Shown here: piece by piece, positions 7,444 through 16,858 of the stretch
Position numbering within the stretch: the stretch's first letter is position 1
How the letters are laid out: each line of letters begins with the position of its first letter
Assembly: GCA_963781895.1 (NCBI GenBank)
Contig: CAWAIM010000019.1
Location: 68,410-132,409 of the forward strand
Reading direction: 5' to 3'
Length of the DNA stretch: 64,000 bases
Origin: Roseiarcus sp963781895
GTDB taxonomy: Bacteria > Pseudomonadota > Alphaproteobacteria > Rhizobiales > Beijerinckiaceae
Notes under the pieces: generated by a model
The model's database searches: none
Told to the model about the DNA's origin: nothing
Seen by the model: the letters and a program-made list of their open reading frames with translations, nothing else
Program-made: the position numbers and the translations under genes

Positions 7444-9351
7444 TTGACCGCCGACGCCCATACCCCGACTGACGAGGCCGTGAAGACCCAGAGCTTCGAG
7501 GCCGACGTTTCGCGCCTTTTGCATCTGATGGTCCATTCGGTCTATTCCGACCGCGAGATCTTCGTCCGCGAGCTGGTCTCCAACGCCGCCGACGCCTGCG
7601 AGAAGCTGCGCTACGAGGCGATCGCCAGGCCGGAGCTGATCGAAAGCGGCGGTCCGTTCGCCATCACCATCTCGCTGAACCCCGAGGCCAAGACGCTGAC
7701 GGTCGCCGACAACGGCGTCGGCATGAGCCGGGAGGACCTGACCGAGGGGCTCGGAACGATCGCGCGATCCGGCACCAAGGCCTTCCTCGACAAGCTGGCG
7801 ACCGAGGAGGCGAACAAGGAGGCGGCCGCCCTGATCGGCCAGTTCGGCATCGGCTTCTATTCCGCCTTCATGGTCGCCGACGAGGTCGTGGTCGAGACGC
7901 GCCGGGCCGGGACGAACGAGGCCTGGCGCTGGTCGTCCGACGGCAAAGGCTCCTTCACCATCGCCCCGCTGGCGCTTGAATCCGCGCCCGAGCGCGGCAC
8001 CCGCGTCATCCTCCATCTCAACGACGCCAGCCACGAGTTTTCCACCGCCCATCGCCTCGAGCGCGTGGTGCGCGAGCATTCCGGCGCCGTCGCCGTGCCG
8101 ATCGACCTCATCGACAAGACCGGCGGCGTTGCCCGCCGCATCGCCGACGGCGCGGCGATCTGGGCCAAGGCGAAGTCCGACGTGACGCCCGAGGAATACG
8201 CCGAATTCTACCGCGGCCTGTCGGGCCAGTACGACGAGCCGGCGCTGACCCTGCACTGGCGCGCGGAAGGGAGGCACGAATACACCGTGCTCGCCTTCAT
8301 CCCCGGCTCGCGGCCGTTCGATCTGTTCGATCCGTCGCGCAAGGGCCGCAACAAGCTGTACGTGCGGCGGGTGCTCATCACCGAGGATTCGGACATTCTT
8401 CCCGGCTGGCTGCGCTTCGTGCGGCTGGTCGTCGACAGCGCCGACCTGCCGCTCAACGTCTCGCGCGAGCTGATCCAGAAAAGCGACGTGTTCGCGGCGA
8501 TCCGCAAGGGCGTGACCAACCGCGTGGTGCAGGAGCTCGGCAAGCTCGCCGAGGCCGAGCCGGACAAGTTCGCCAAGATCTGGGAACATTTCGGCCCGGT
8601 GATCAAGGAAGGCCTGTACGAGGACCCCGAGCGCCGCGACGGCCTGTTCAAGATCGCGCGCTTCGTCTCGACCGCGCATCCGGCCGGCGACCGCACGCTG
8701 GCGCAATATGTCGCCGGCTTCCGCGAGAACCAGACGGCGATCTATTATCTGACCGGCGACGACGCGAAACGCCTCGCCGCCAGCCCGCAGCTCGAGGGTT
8801 TTCGCGCCCGCGGCGTCGAGGTGCTGCTGCTCGCCGACCCGGTCGACGCCTTCTGGGTCTCGACCGCGGCGGGGTTCGACGGCAAGCCGTTCAAGTCGGT
8901 GAGCCAGGGCGCGGCCGACATCAAGTCGATCGCGCTCGTCGAAGGGGCGAAGGCCCCGGCCGAGGCGACCGGCGAGGTCGCCACCCTGTTCGCCTATTTC
9001 AAGCAGACGCTGGACGGCGAGGTCGCCGAGGTTCGCGCCTCCGATCGCCTGACCGACAGCGTCGCCTGTCTGATCGCGCCGGAATTCGGCCCCGACCGCC
9101 AGCTCGAAAAGATGCTCGCCGCGCACGGGCGGCTGACCGAGCGCGCCAAGCCGATCCTCGAGATCAACCCGACCCACCCGCTGACGCTCGCCCTCGCGCA
9201 GCGCTTCAAGGAGGGCAAGGACAAGCCGCTGATCGAGGACGCCTCGTGGCTGATGCTGGACGAGGCGCGGCTGCTGGAAGGCGCGAGCGTCGAGGATCCG
9301 CCGGCGTTCGCGGCGCGGCTGCGCCGGGTGCTGGAGAAGGCGCTGGGCTGA
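7444..9351 (+). CDS. htpG: Molecular chaperone HtpG (Hsp90)
   Basis: This protein of about 635 residues is bacterial Hsp90, a cytosolic ATP-dependent chaperone. The N-terminal GHKL ATPase domain carries ELVSNAADACEKLRY (with the Mg-binding Asn), the DNGVGM box and GQFGIGFYS. The middle domain includes RRVLITED and SRELIQ, with NVSRE, and the C-terminal dimerisation region ends LRRVLEKALG. The frame is open further upstream into cyclase-like sequence, but conserved protein starts only at SFEADVSRLLHLM. I chose TTG 7444, with GAGAGG 8 nt upstream; GTG 7480 is an alternative. The gene is intact and directly borders the damaged accessory patch. Confidence 0.95.
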   Translation: MTADAHTPTDEAVKTQSFEADVSRLLHLMVHSVYSDREIFVRELVSNAADACEKLRYEAIARPELIESGGPFAITISLNPEAKTLTVADNGVGMSREDLTEGLGTIARSGTKAFLDKLATEEANKEAAALIGQFGIGFYSAFMVADEVVVETRRAGTNEAWRWSSDGKGSFTIAPLALESAPERGTRVILHLNDASHEFSTAHRLERVVREHSGAVAVPIDLIDKTGGVARRIADGAAIWAKAKSDVTPEEYAEFYRGLSGQYDEPALTLHWRAEGRHEYTVLAFIPGSRPFDLFDPSRKGRNKLYVRRVLITEDSDILPGWLRFVRLVVDSADLPLNVSRELIQKSDVFAAIRKGVTNRVVQELGKLAEAEPDKFAKIWEHFGPVIKEGLYEDPERRDGLFKIARFVSTAHPAGDRTLAQYVAGFRENQTAIYYLTGDDAKRLAASPQLEGFRARGVEVLLLADPVDAFWVSTAAGFDGKPFKSVSQGAADIKSIALVEGAKAPAEATGEVATLFAYFKQTLDGEVAEVRASDRLTDSVACLIAPEFGPDRQLEKMLAAHGRLTERAKPILEINPTHPLTLALAQRFKEGKDKPLIEDASWLMLDEARLLEGASVEDPPAFAARLRRVLEKALG

Positions 9352-9511
9352 GGGCAAGCTTCCCGGTCGGGCGCGGTCGCGACCGGGGCGTCGCTGGCCG
9401 CCGGCGATGATCCGTCGGCCGCAGCGCGCCCGCCTCGTCTCTCGTCTTTCGCTTGCCCCTCGGGCGCGGCTTTGCCAAAAGAGGCCGTCCCTCGATGGAG
9501 CTTTGAAGCCC

Positions 9512-10705
9512 GTGATCGCAGTCAATCCCGCCTTCGCGCGAATCGGCGAAGAGAACGCGTTCGCCGTCCTGGCGCGGGCGGCCGAACTGCAGCGGCAGGG
9601 CCGCGACATCATCAATCTCGGCATCGGCCAGCCGGACTTCAAAACGCCCCCGCATATCGTCGAGGCCGCCGTCAAGGCGTTGCGCGACGGCGAACACGGC
9701 TATACCGACGCGACCGGAATCGCCCCGTTGCGCGAGGCGGTGGCCCAGGATCTGCACCGGCGCCTCGGCGTCGAGGTCTCGCCCGAGCTGGTGCTGATCG
9801 TGCCCGGCGGCAAGGTGACGATGTTCATGGCGATCCTGATGTTCGGCGAGAAGGGCGCCGACATCGTCTATCCCGACCCCGGCTTTCCCATCTACCGCTC
9901 GATGATCGAATTCACCGGAGCCCGGCCGATCCCCGCGCAGATGCGCGAGGCCAACGGCTTCGCCTTCTCGGCCGAGGAGACGCTGGCGCTGATGACGCCG
10001 CAAACGCGTCTCGTCATCCTCAATTCGCCCGCCAATCCGACCGGCGGCGTCACGCCCGGGGCGGAGATCGACAAGCTCGTCGCCGGCCTTTCGAAGTGGC
10101 CGGACGCGGCGATCCTGTCGGACGAAATCTACGGACAGCTGACCTATGACGGCCTCGCCCACCAGACGCTGCTCGCCTACCCGGAGATCCGCGATCGGCT
10201 GATCCTGCTCGACGGCTGGTCGAAGACTTACGCCATGACGGGGTGGCGGCTCGGCTATTCGGTATGGCCGAAACCGTGGCGCGACATGGCGCGCAAGCTC
10301 GCCGTCAACAGCTATTCCTGCGTCAATTCGGCCGCGCAATTCGCCGGGATCGCGGCGCTCAACGGTCCGCAGGACTCGGTCGCGGCGATGCGGGCGGAGT
10401 TCGACCGCCGGCGCAAGGCGGTCACCGCCGGGCTCAATCGGCTGCCGGGCGTCCGGGCGGCGACGCCCAAGGGCGCCTTCTACGCCTTCCCCAACATCGA
10501 GCGCACAGGCTGGAAGGCCAAGCCTTTGGCTTCAGCCCTGCTCCAGGATGCGGGCGTAGCGACGATCGGCGGTCCCGATTTCGGCGTTCACGGGGAAGGC
10601 TACCTGCGCCTTTCCTACGCGAACTCGCTGGAAAACATCGAGCGCGCCCTGGAGCGCATGCGGGATTTTCTCGACCGCCCCGCGGAGGCGAGCGCGAGTC
10701 TTTGA
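9512..10705 (+). CDS. Class I/II PLP-dependent aminotransferase
   Basis: This 397-residue fold-type I aminotransferase has LGIGQPDFKTPPHI near the N-terminus, NSPANPTGG before the cofactor Asp/Tyr region (LSDEIYGQLTYDG) and the Schiff-base lysine in DGWSKTYAMTGWRLGY. The terminal RLSYA carries the Arg that binds the substrate carboxylate. The family covers aspartate, aromatic and alanine-type donors; the specific substrate cannot be told. It begins at GTG 9512 (MIAVNPAFARIGEEN), with GGAG 12 nt upstream. It is a paralogue of the aspartate aminotransferase at 14937, but of a distinct subgroup. Confidence 0.88.
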   Translation: MIAVNPAFARIGEENAFAVLARAAELQRQGRDIINLGIGQPDFKTPPHIVEAAVKALRDGEHGYTDATGIAPLREAVAQDLHRRLGVEVSPELVLIVPGGKVTMFMAILMFGEKGADIVYPDPGFPIYRSMIEFTGARPIPAQMREANGFAFSAEETLALMTPQTRLVILNSPANPTGGVTPGAEIDKLVAGLSKWPDAAILSDEIYGQLTYDGLAHQTLLAYPEIRDRLILLDGWSKTYAMTGWRLGYSVWPKPWRDMARKLAVNSYSCVNSAAQFAGIAALNGPQDSVAAMRAEFDRRRKAVTAGLNRLPGVRAATPKGAFYAFPNIERTGWKAKPLASALLQDAGVATIGGPDFGVHGEGYLRLSYANSLENIERALERMRDFLDRPAEASASL

Positions 10706-10745
10706 GAGCGTCGTTTCGAGAAACTTCCTGCCGAAAGATCTGAAC

Positions 10746-11168
10746 ATGCGATCCTTGATTCTCGCCGCCGCGCTGGCTCTCCCGGCCTTCGCCGCCATCG
10801 GGCCCGCGCTTGCCGACGACCTGCGCCCCTCGCAGGTCGTCTGCGACGCCAAAAAGATGGGGGGGCGCGAACTCGCCGACTGCCTTCGCGCGGGGGCCGA
10901 CCGCGCCGACAAGGAGCTCGCCGGCGTCGTCGAGGCGGCGATCAAGTCCATCGATGCGCGCCAGGGTCTGCTGTCGTCGCAGAAGGCCCGCTGGCGCCGC
11001 TCGCTCAGCGACGCCCAGGCGCAATGGATCGGCTGGCGCGACTCGGAATGCCAGGACGTCGCGCCGTTCGAGGCGGGCATGGCCGCCAAGGGCGGCGATC
11101 CGCGCCTGAGCTGCATCATCGACTACGACGCCCAACGCGTCGCCAGCCTCAAAGAGCGCTATCCCTGA
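10746..11168 (+). CDS. LprI/DUF1311-type exported protein
   Basis: This 140-residue protein has a clear signal peptide (MRSLILAAALALPAFAAIGPALA, cut near residue 23). The mature part has four cysteines (VVCDAKK, ADCLRAG, SECQDVAP, LSCIIDYDA) and the W-x2-wRDsEC motif (WIGWRDSECQ) of the LprI lysozyme-inhibitor/DUF1311 family. Such proteins act in the periplasm; some inhibit lysozyme, but for most the role is unknown. It stands 40 bp after the aminotransferase and shortly before nudC on the same strand. The assignment is to family only. Confidence 0.75.
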   Translation: MRSLILAAALALPAFAAIGPALADDLRPSQVVCDAKKMGGRELADCLRAGADRADKELAGVVEAAIKSIDARQGLLSSQKARWRRSLSDAQAQWIGWRDSECQDVAPFEAGMAAKGGDPRLSCIIDYDAQRVASLKERYP

Positions 11169-11249
11169 GCGGCGCACACGCGTTTCGGCGGCAGATTGAC
11201 CGACCGCGCCGATCCGCCGGCGGTTCGCGGCCAAAGGAGACAATGCGCC

Positions 11250-12242
11250 TTGACGATGCTCGATGGTCTCGCCTTCGTCGCCGATCCGCTGGATCGCGCT
11301 TCCTACCGTCGCGAGGACGCGGCCCAGATCGCCGGTCTACGCGCCCGCGACGACGCGCGCGTGATCCTGATCGCGCGCGACATGCCGGTGCTCCTCCGGC
11401 GCGGGACCGGGCTCGACGCGCTGCTGCCGATGGCCGAGGTCGAGGCGCTCGGCGGGGCGCGGGTCGAGGCGCTGCTCGGAATCATGCCGGACGATGCGCC
11501 GGTCTTCGCGGTCCTGCTCGGCGACGAGGCGGTCGAAGAGCGGGCCGACGCCAGCGACGGCTTTTTCGACCGGCGCGTCCTTGTCGCCCCCGGACGCGAG
11601 GATCTGAAGCTCGTCGATCTGCGCTCGATCGCGCTCGCGGGCCTGGTCCCGCCCGAACAGGCCAGCATGCTGGCGACCGCCAAGGCGCTGATGGACTGGC
11701 ACGCGCGTCGCGGCTTCTGCTCGAAGTGCGGCGCGAAAAACGTCGCCGCCGCCGCGGGCTGGCGGCGCGAGTGCACGGCCTGCAAGACCCAACATTTCCC
11801 GCGCTCCGATCCCGTCGTCATCATGCTCGCCATCGACGCCGACGCATGCCTGCTGGGCCGCCAGCCGCGCTTTCCCAAGGGGATGTATTCGGCGCTGGCC
11901 GGCTTTCTCGAGCCGGGCGAGACCATCGAAGCCGCGGTCCGGCGGGAAATCCACGAGGAGGCCGGCGTCGCCTGCGGCGAGGTGCGCTATTTCGCGTCCC
12001 AGCCTTGGCCGTTTCCATCGTCGCTGATGATCGGCTGCTTCGCGCAAGCTCGAAGCCGGACGCTTTCGGTCGATCAGGTCGAACTGGAGGACGCTCGCTG
12101 GTTCACGCGCGAGGAGGCCGTCGCTCTCATCGAGCGGCGCCACCCTGACGGCCTGATCGCGCCGACGGCGATGGCGATCGCGCATCATCTCCTCGAACGT
12201 TGGGCTTACGAGGGGGTCGAGTTTGGACAGTGGGCGCGCTAA
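11250..12242 (+). CDS. nudC: NAD(+) diphosphatase / decapping Nudix hydrolase NudC
   Basis: This protein of about 330 residues hydrolyses NADH and NAD+ to NMN and AMP, and removes NAD caps from RNA. The zinc ribbon is present (CSKCGAKN and CTACKTQHFPRSDP), as is a full Nudix box starting GFLEPGE and ending REIHEEAGV. The NudC-specific SQPWPFPSSLM motif follows. TTG 11250 is preceded by AAAGGAGA at 9-nt spacing; ATG 11256 and an upstream TTG at 11196 are alternatives. The N-terminal domain (FVADPLDRA) is less conserved, as usual. The gene appears intact. Confidence 0.93.
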   Translation: MTMLDGLAFVADPLDRASYRREDAAQIAGLRARDDARVILIARDMPVLLRRGTGLDALLPMAEVEALGGARVEALLGIMPDDAPVFAVLLGDEAVEERADASDGFFDRRVLVAPGREDLKLVDLRSIALAGLVPPEQASMLATAKALMDWHARRGFCSKCGAKNVAAAAGWRRECTACKTQHFPRSDPVVIMLAIDADACLLGRQPRFPKGMYSALAGFLEPGETIEAAVRREIHEEAGVACGEVRYFASQPWPFPSSLMIGCFAQARSRTLSVDQVELEDARWFTREEAVALIERRHPDGLIAPTAMAIAHHLLERWAYEGVEFGQWAR

Positions 12243-12569
12243 AGCGGCGATGCGGAGACGCGGGACGCCGGTTTTTCGCAGAGATCCCGCGTTTTGCACA
12301 AACCGCCCAGGGGGCGGTTGGCTTGAAGAGAGCAAAACCGACAGGACTGCTCGCCATGGAATTGCAGGAAAATTCAAGTTTTCGTATCGCCTGAATTGAC
12401 GTTGAGACACATATAACCTCGGATCATTGACTTTCTCAATAGACGGATACGGAATATTAACCCTGATTTGAGGTCAAAGCTCTTATTTATAGAGCCTTTA
12501 TGCGTCATTCATCGTCGCGTGATCGATTACCGCACGATAGCGCGAAAAGGGTAAACTGAGAGACCTGAT
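12243..12569 (+). other. AT-richer intergenic region upstream of the GGDEF-EAL gene
   Basis: No coding signal is seen in these 327 bases. From about 12360 to 12560 base composition shifts strongly towards A+T relative to the neighbours, as in a promoter or regulatory region. TTGACG (12396) with TATAAC (12412) lie too close together (10 bp) to be a standard promoter. TTGACT at 12427 has no well-spaced partner. Confidence 0.4.
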
Positions 12570-14564
12570 GTGAAAACCGGGCTCGATTCGGCGCGCCTCT
12601 GGTCTTGGCTCCGCTCTTCCCGCCGCGCCGCGGCGGCTTTCCTGGACGGCCGCGCTTTCCTGGGGTCTCGACTGCGCAACGAAGACGACGCCGCGCGCCT
12701 GCGCGCCGCGCAATTGTCGACGATCACGCGCTATGGCGCGCTGACGATTGTGGCCAACGCCTTCAACGCCGTCGTGCTGATCGCGGCGCTCAGCTTCAGG
12801 CCGCTCTCGGCGCCGCCCTACGTCTGGTTCGGCATCCTGACTTTATACCTGACGCACGTTGCGCGGCGCCTTTCCGCCCGGCGCCGTCGCTCGCCTCCGG
12901 TTGCCGCTGGACGCGGGGTCATTCGTCGAGCCATCCTGCACGCGGCTCTGCTCGGCGCGATCTGGGGCGCCGCGCCGATGCTGTTTTTCGACGCCGGCAA
13001 GGCTGATGAGCTCATCGTCGCCTGCGTGTCGATCGGCATGCTGGCGGCCGGGGCGTTCGTCTTGGCGGCGCTGCCCGAAGCGGCGATCGTGTTCGTATTG
13101 AGCGTCGCGGCCGGCAGCCTCGGCGGGCTCTTCCGCGGAGCGAACGGACCGATCGACTATCTCGCCGCGCCGTTGATCTTCAGCTATGTCGCGGTTCTGC
13201 TGCTGGCCGCCGTCGCGCATGGACGCCAATTCGCGGATCGCGTCCTGGGGCAAGTGCGCGCGGAAGCGGCGGCCCGGCACGATCGCCTGACCGGCCTTCC
13301 CAATCGGATGGCGCTCGAGGCGGCGGTCGCCGCGTCGTTCCGGCGTCTCGATCAATATGGCGAAAGGTTTGCGCTGTTTCTTGTCGACCTGGTGGATTTC
13401 AAGGGCCTCAACGACCGGCTCGGACGCCAGGCGGGAGATCATCTTCTGCGCCAGGTCGCCGGCAGGCTCGCCGGCGCCGTCCGCGATCGGGAACTGGTCG
13501 CGCGGCTCGGCGACGACGAATTCGCGTTCATCGCCCGCGGCGCCGTCGACGCGATCGGCGCGGCGAAGCGGGCGGATCAAATCGCGCGATTCTTCGAGGC
13601 GCCTTTCACCCTGGACGGGGCCCCGGCCCTGTGTTGGGCGAGAATCGGCATCGCGCTGGCGCCGTCGGACGGCGAGGATGCCGTCGCGCTGCTCGGTCAC
13701 GCCGACGCCGCCCTGCACAAGGCCAAGCGCGCGCGCGGAGTGGCCGCGCATTTTTACAGCGCGGCGGAGGATCGTGAGGCCCAGGATCAGCGCGAACTGG
13801 CCCACGACCTCATCGGCGCCGTCGGCCGGGGTGAGTTCTTCCTGCAGTTTCAGCCGATTCGCTCGCTTGAAACCCGTCGCATCGAGGCGTGCGAGGCGCT
13901 TGTGCGCTGGCGCCATCCGCGCCGCGGCCTCATTTCGCCCACGCAATTCATACCCATCGCAGAGCAGACCGGCGCCGTCCACGAACTCGGCGAGTGGGTC
14001 ATGCTCAGAGCCTGCGCCGAAGCGATGCGCTGGCCGGAGGATGTCCGGGTCGCGGTCAATGTGTCCGCACAGCAGATTTGCGACCTCTCGATCTCGCGGA
14101 TCATCGAATCGACGCTGCTCCAAACGCGCCTGCCGGCGCGACGACTGGAGGTCGAAATCACGGAATTGGCGTTGTTCGGCGGGGCGAACGCGATCCCGGC
14201 GGCCCTGGAGCGGTTGAACGATATTGGCGTCTCCATCGTTATCGACGACTTCGGAACCGGTTTCTCGTCGTTCGATCGTATCCGGCGGCTGCCGGTCAGC
14301 GGCGTGAAGATCGACCGCTCGTTCGTCGCCGACCTGCCGTTCGACCACAAGAGCGGAGCGATCGTGCAAGCCATCGTCCATCTGGCGCGAGCGCTGGATC
14401 TGACCGTCGTCGCCGAAGGAATCGAAACCGAGGCGCAATTGGAATTTCTGCGGCTCGTGCGGTGTGATTTCGCCCAGGGCGATTATTTCGCGCGGCCCCA
14501 GAGCGCCGACGGACTGGTCGGGATGGTCTCCACGGCGGGCGGCCTCGAGCGCGACGTCGCCTGA
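12570..14564 (+). CDS. Membrane-bound GGDEF-EAL protein, probable c-di-GMP phosphodiesterase
   Basis: This 664-residue protein has about 200 hydrophobic N-terminal residues with six or so membrane segments, then a GGDEF and an EAL domain. The GGDEF signature is altered to GDDEF (residues 314-318), so cyclase activity is doubtful. The EAL side is complete: E442-A-L-V-R, VNVSA, EITE, IDDFGTG, the Lys in VKIDRSF, VAEGIE and a QGD turn (QGY is usual). This points to hydrolysis of c-di-GMP, perhaps with GTP sensing by the altered GGDEF. The start is GTG 12570, since the adjacent ATG is followed at once by a stop in its own frame. It is monocistronic. Confidence 0.9.
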   Translation: MKTGLDSARLWSWLRSSRRAAAAFLDGRAFLGSRLRNEDDAARLRAAQLSTITRYGALTIVANAFNAVVLIAALSFRPLSAPPYVWFGILTLYLTHVARRLSARRRRSPPVAAGRGVIRRAILHAALLGAIWGAAPMLFFDAGKADELIVACVSIGMLAAGAFVLAALPEAAIVFVLSVAAGSLGGLFRGANGPIDYLAAPLIFSYVAVLLLAAVAHGRQFADRVLGQVRAEAAARHDRLTGLPNRMALEAAVAASFRRLDQYGERFALFLVDLVDFKGLNDRLGRQAGDHLLRQVAGRLAGAVRDRELVARLGDDEFAFIARGAVDAIGAAKRADQIARFFEAPFTLDGAPALCWARIGIALAPSDGEDAVALLGHADAALHKAKRARGVAAHFYSAAEDREAQDQRELAHDLIGAVGRGEFFLQFQPIRSLETRRIEACEALVRWRHPRRGLISPTQFIPIAEQTGAVHELGEWVMLRACAEAMRWPEDVRVAVNVSAQQICDLSISRIIESTLLQTRLPARRLEVEITELALFGGANAIPAALERLNDIGVSIVIDDFGTGFSSFDRIRRLPVSGVKIDRSFVADLPFDHKSGAIVQAIVHLARALDLTVVAEGIETEAQLEFLRLVRCDFAQGDYFARPQSADGLVGMVSTAGGLERDVA

Positions 14565-14936
14565 CGACGCTCCGGAACGATGAAACCGGAAACCGCCATA
14601 TCTCGAAAGCCGCGACGAGACGTCTCGCAAGGCGCCGCAGCCCGAGTGCGGCCCGCCTCAAGAGGGCGCGCGTTTGGCGTAGCTATACATTAGCCTGGTG
14701 GAATCCTGCGCCGACGCTCCTCTACGGCCGCGCGCAGACGCCCGCTGATTTTGCCCATGACGCGACAGGCCTCGCGGACCGCGCCAGTCGCCATTGCCGA
14801 TGAAGGCGAAAGCTGGACATGCGCACTGCAGGCGGGGGGCTGGCGTCAGAACGCGCCAAATCGGTTGCCGTCGCGCGACCGCGCCATTATGCTGCGGCGC
14901 GACAATTTCTCCGACATGAAATGGGAATACGCCTTC
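14565..14936 (+). other. Gene-free interval before the aspartate aminotransferase
   Basis: The frame of the next gene is open through most of this stretch but encodes no conserved sequence. I see no RNA gene, clear promoter or terminator. The only AT-rich spot is TATACATTAG near 14688. Confidence 0.3.
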
Positions 14937-16139
14937 ATGGCCTTCATCGCCGACGTCCTTTCTCGCGTTAAGCCATCCGCGACCATCGCGGTGACGCAGA
15001 AGGCGCGCGATCTCAAAGCCAAGGGGCGGCAAGTCATCTCGCTTTCGGTGGGCGAGCCGGATTTCGATACGCCTGACAACATCAAGCAGGCGGCGATCGA
15101 GGCGATCAAGCGCGGCGAGACCAAGTATCCGCCCGTGCTCGGCATTCCGGCGTTGCGCGAGGCGATCGCGGCCAAGTTCAAGCGCGAGAACGGCCTCGAT
15201 TACAAGGCGACGGACACGATCGTCGGCACCGGCGGCAAGCAGATCCTCTACAACGCCTTCCTCGTCACGATGAACAAGGGCGACGAGGTCATCATCCCGG
15301 CGCCCTACTGGGTCAGCTATCCGGAGATGGTGCTGATCAACGGCGGCGAGCCGGTCATCGTGCCGACGACGATCGAAAAGGCGTTCAAGCTGCAACCCGA
15401 GGACCTGGAGCGTGCGATCACCCCGCGCACCAAGTGGGTCGTGCTCAACTCGCCCTCGAACCCGACCGGCGCGGCCTACACGCGCGACGAACTGAAGGCT
15501 CTGACGGACGTGCTGATGCGCCATCCGCATGTGTGGGCGCTGACCGACGATATGTACGAGCACCTCGTCTATGGGGACTTCGTGTTCACGACGCCAGCGC
15601 AGGTCGAGCCCGGGCTGAAGGCGCGCACGCTGACGATGAACGGCGTCTCCAAATCCTACGCCATGACCGGCTGGCGCATTGGCTACGCCGCCGGCCCCGC
15701 CGAACTCATCAAGGCGATGGACATGGTGCAGGGCCAGCAGACCTCCGGCGCCTGCACCATCGCGCAATGGGCTTCGGTCGAGGCGCTGAATGGTCCGCAG
15801 GACTTCATCCCCGAGCGGCGCAAGGCGTTCGAGGAGCGGCGCGATCTTGTCGTGTCGATGCTCGGTCAGGCGCAGCACTTGAAGTGCCCGAAGCCGGAAG
15901 GCGCGTTCTACGTCTACCCCTCCTGCGCCGCGGCGATCGGAAAAACGACGCCATCGGGCAAGGTGATCGGAACCGACGAAGACTTTGTCACCGAGCTTCT
16001 GGAGCAGGAGGGCGTCGCGGTCGTGCACGGCAGCGCATTCGGCCAGGGCCCGAACTTTCGCGTCTCCTACGCGACCTCGCTCCAGCAACTCGAAGAGGCG
16101 TGCAAGAAAATCCAGCGCTTCACCGCCGATTTGCGGTAA
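14937..16139 (+). CDS. aatA: Aspartate aminotransferase
   Basis: This 400-residue class I aminotransferase has SVGEPDFDTPDNI, the PAPYWVSYPEM aromatic contact, VLNSPSNPTGAAY, TDDMYEHLVY and the PLP-lysine in NGVSKSYAMTGWRIGYA. The C-terminal FRVSYATS carries the carboxylate-binding Arg. It matches the Ib-type aspartate (and often prephenate or aromatic) aminotransferases of alphaproteobacteria, which move amino groups between aspartate and 2-oxoglutarate. The conserved protein begins MAFIADVLSRVKPS at 14937; an ATG 21 bp earlier is an alternative. The gene is intact and monocistronic. Confidence 0.92.
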   Translation: MAFIADVLSRVKPSATIAVTQKARDLKAKGRQVISLSVGEPDFDTPDNIKQAAIEAIKRGETKYPPVLGIPALREAIAAKFKRENGLDYKATDTIVGTGGKQILYNAFLVTMNKGDEVIIPAPYWVSYPEMVLINGGEPVIVPTTIEKAFKLQPEDLERAITPRTKWVVLNSPSNPTGAAYTRDELKALTDVLMRHPHVWALTDDMYEHLVYGDFVFTTPAQVEPGLKARTLTMNGVSKSYAMTGWRIGYAAGPAELIKAMDMVQGQQTSGACTIAQWASVEALNGPQDFIPERRKAFEERRDLVVSMLGQAQHLKCPKPEGAFYVYPSCAAAIGKTTPSGKVIGTDEDFVTELLEQEGVAVVHGSAFGQGPNFRVSYATSLQQLEEACKKIQRFTADLR

Positions 16140-16224
16140 CGCGGGGCGCGCGAGCAGGATTTGCCGCGCCGGCAGAGTTGCCGCGACACTGATGCCGACA
16201 GCGTGAAGCTCTGACCGGCCTTGG

Positions 16225-16251
16225 ACTCCCGACAGGAAGGAACTCGGGAGT
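16225..16251. repeat. Short inverted repeat between aatA and the lipoprotein gene
   Basis: ACTCCCGA (16225-16232) and TCGGGAGT (16244-16251) form an 8-bp stem with an 11-nt loop between convergent genes. No T-tract follows, so it is at best a weak bidirectional terminator. Confidence 0.3.
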
Positions 16252-16345
16252 TGAGACTTATTCCGAGTCTCGATGACCAGAACCGGCCATCGAGATTTCG
16301 CAAGCGTGAACGCGCGCCCGTACTGACGCGCGGATGGGCGTGCGG

Positions 16346-16772
16346 TCATTGCGCCTGGACGCACCGCTCGACCGGAAACAGGCATTCGCGGCCGAGCGGA
16401 AGCGCATCGCCGTTGGCGGCGGCGTAGCCGACCTGGCTGACCCGGCCGTTGGTCATGACCACCTCGACCGCGCAGGCTTTCGGGCCACGCAAAGGGAGGC
16501 AGGTTGGTGTTGAGGCCGATCGCCCATTGGGGACCGTAGCCGCGCTCCTGGCCGCCGACATAGGTCCAGATTTCGGTCGCATCGCCGGCCGCGGCGCGAT
16601 TGGCCGGCCTGCCGAGGCAGGCGAGGACGGCGCGCTGTGAAAGGCCGATCATCCGCTGTTGCGCGATCTGGTCCACGTCCGGCCGCGGGCTTTCGCAGCC
16701 GGAGAGCGCCAGCGCCGAAAGCGGGCCGAGCAGGATCGCGACGGATGTCCTCACCGGTCCCCCCGAACCCAT
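16346..16772 (-). pseudogene. Small outer-membrane lipoprotein, one frameshift
   Basis: The gene starts MGSGGPVRTSVAIL, followed by a lipobox (LALSGCESP, lipidated Cys near residue 23). QRMIGLSQRAVLACLGRPA and GQERGYGPQW follow in the first frame. After NTNLPP the conserved protein continues in the next frame as VVMTNGRVSQVGYAAANGD and ends LFPVERCVQAQ. An extra T in a short T-run near 16495 explains the shift. The family is a conserved Rhizobiales lipoprotein with an SmpA/BamE-like G-x-P pattern; its function is unknown. It lies downstream of rsmD on the same strand and may be its operon partner. Confidence 0.6.
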
Positions 16773-16858
16773 GTCCCGACGCCGACGTTGGCGCAATTGT
16801 GCAAGCTTTGACAATGCCGGCGGGTCGAATCCGCGTCGGCGCGCGCCGCCGCCGGCTT

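Noticed and set aside
7225..9675. Open frame of 816 codons antisense to htpG
   Set aside because: It is the shadow of htpG, with no start signal and no recognisable domain.
12396..12417. TTGACG/TATAAC as a sigma-70 promoter before the GGDEF-EAL gene
   Set aside because: The spacer is only about 10 bp and no other well-spaced pair was found.
14658..16814. Long minus-strand frame read as one 718-residue protein
   Set aside because: Only its first part is real (the lipoprotein from 16772); the rest is antisense to the aspartate aminotransferase after the frameshift.
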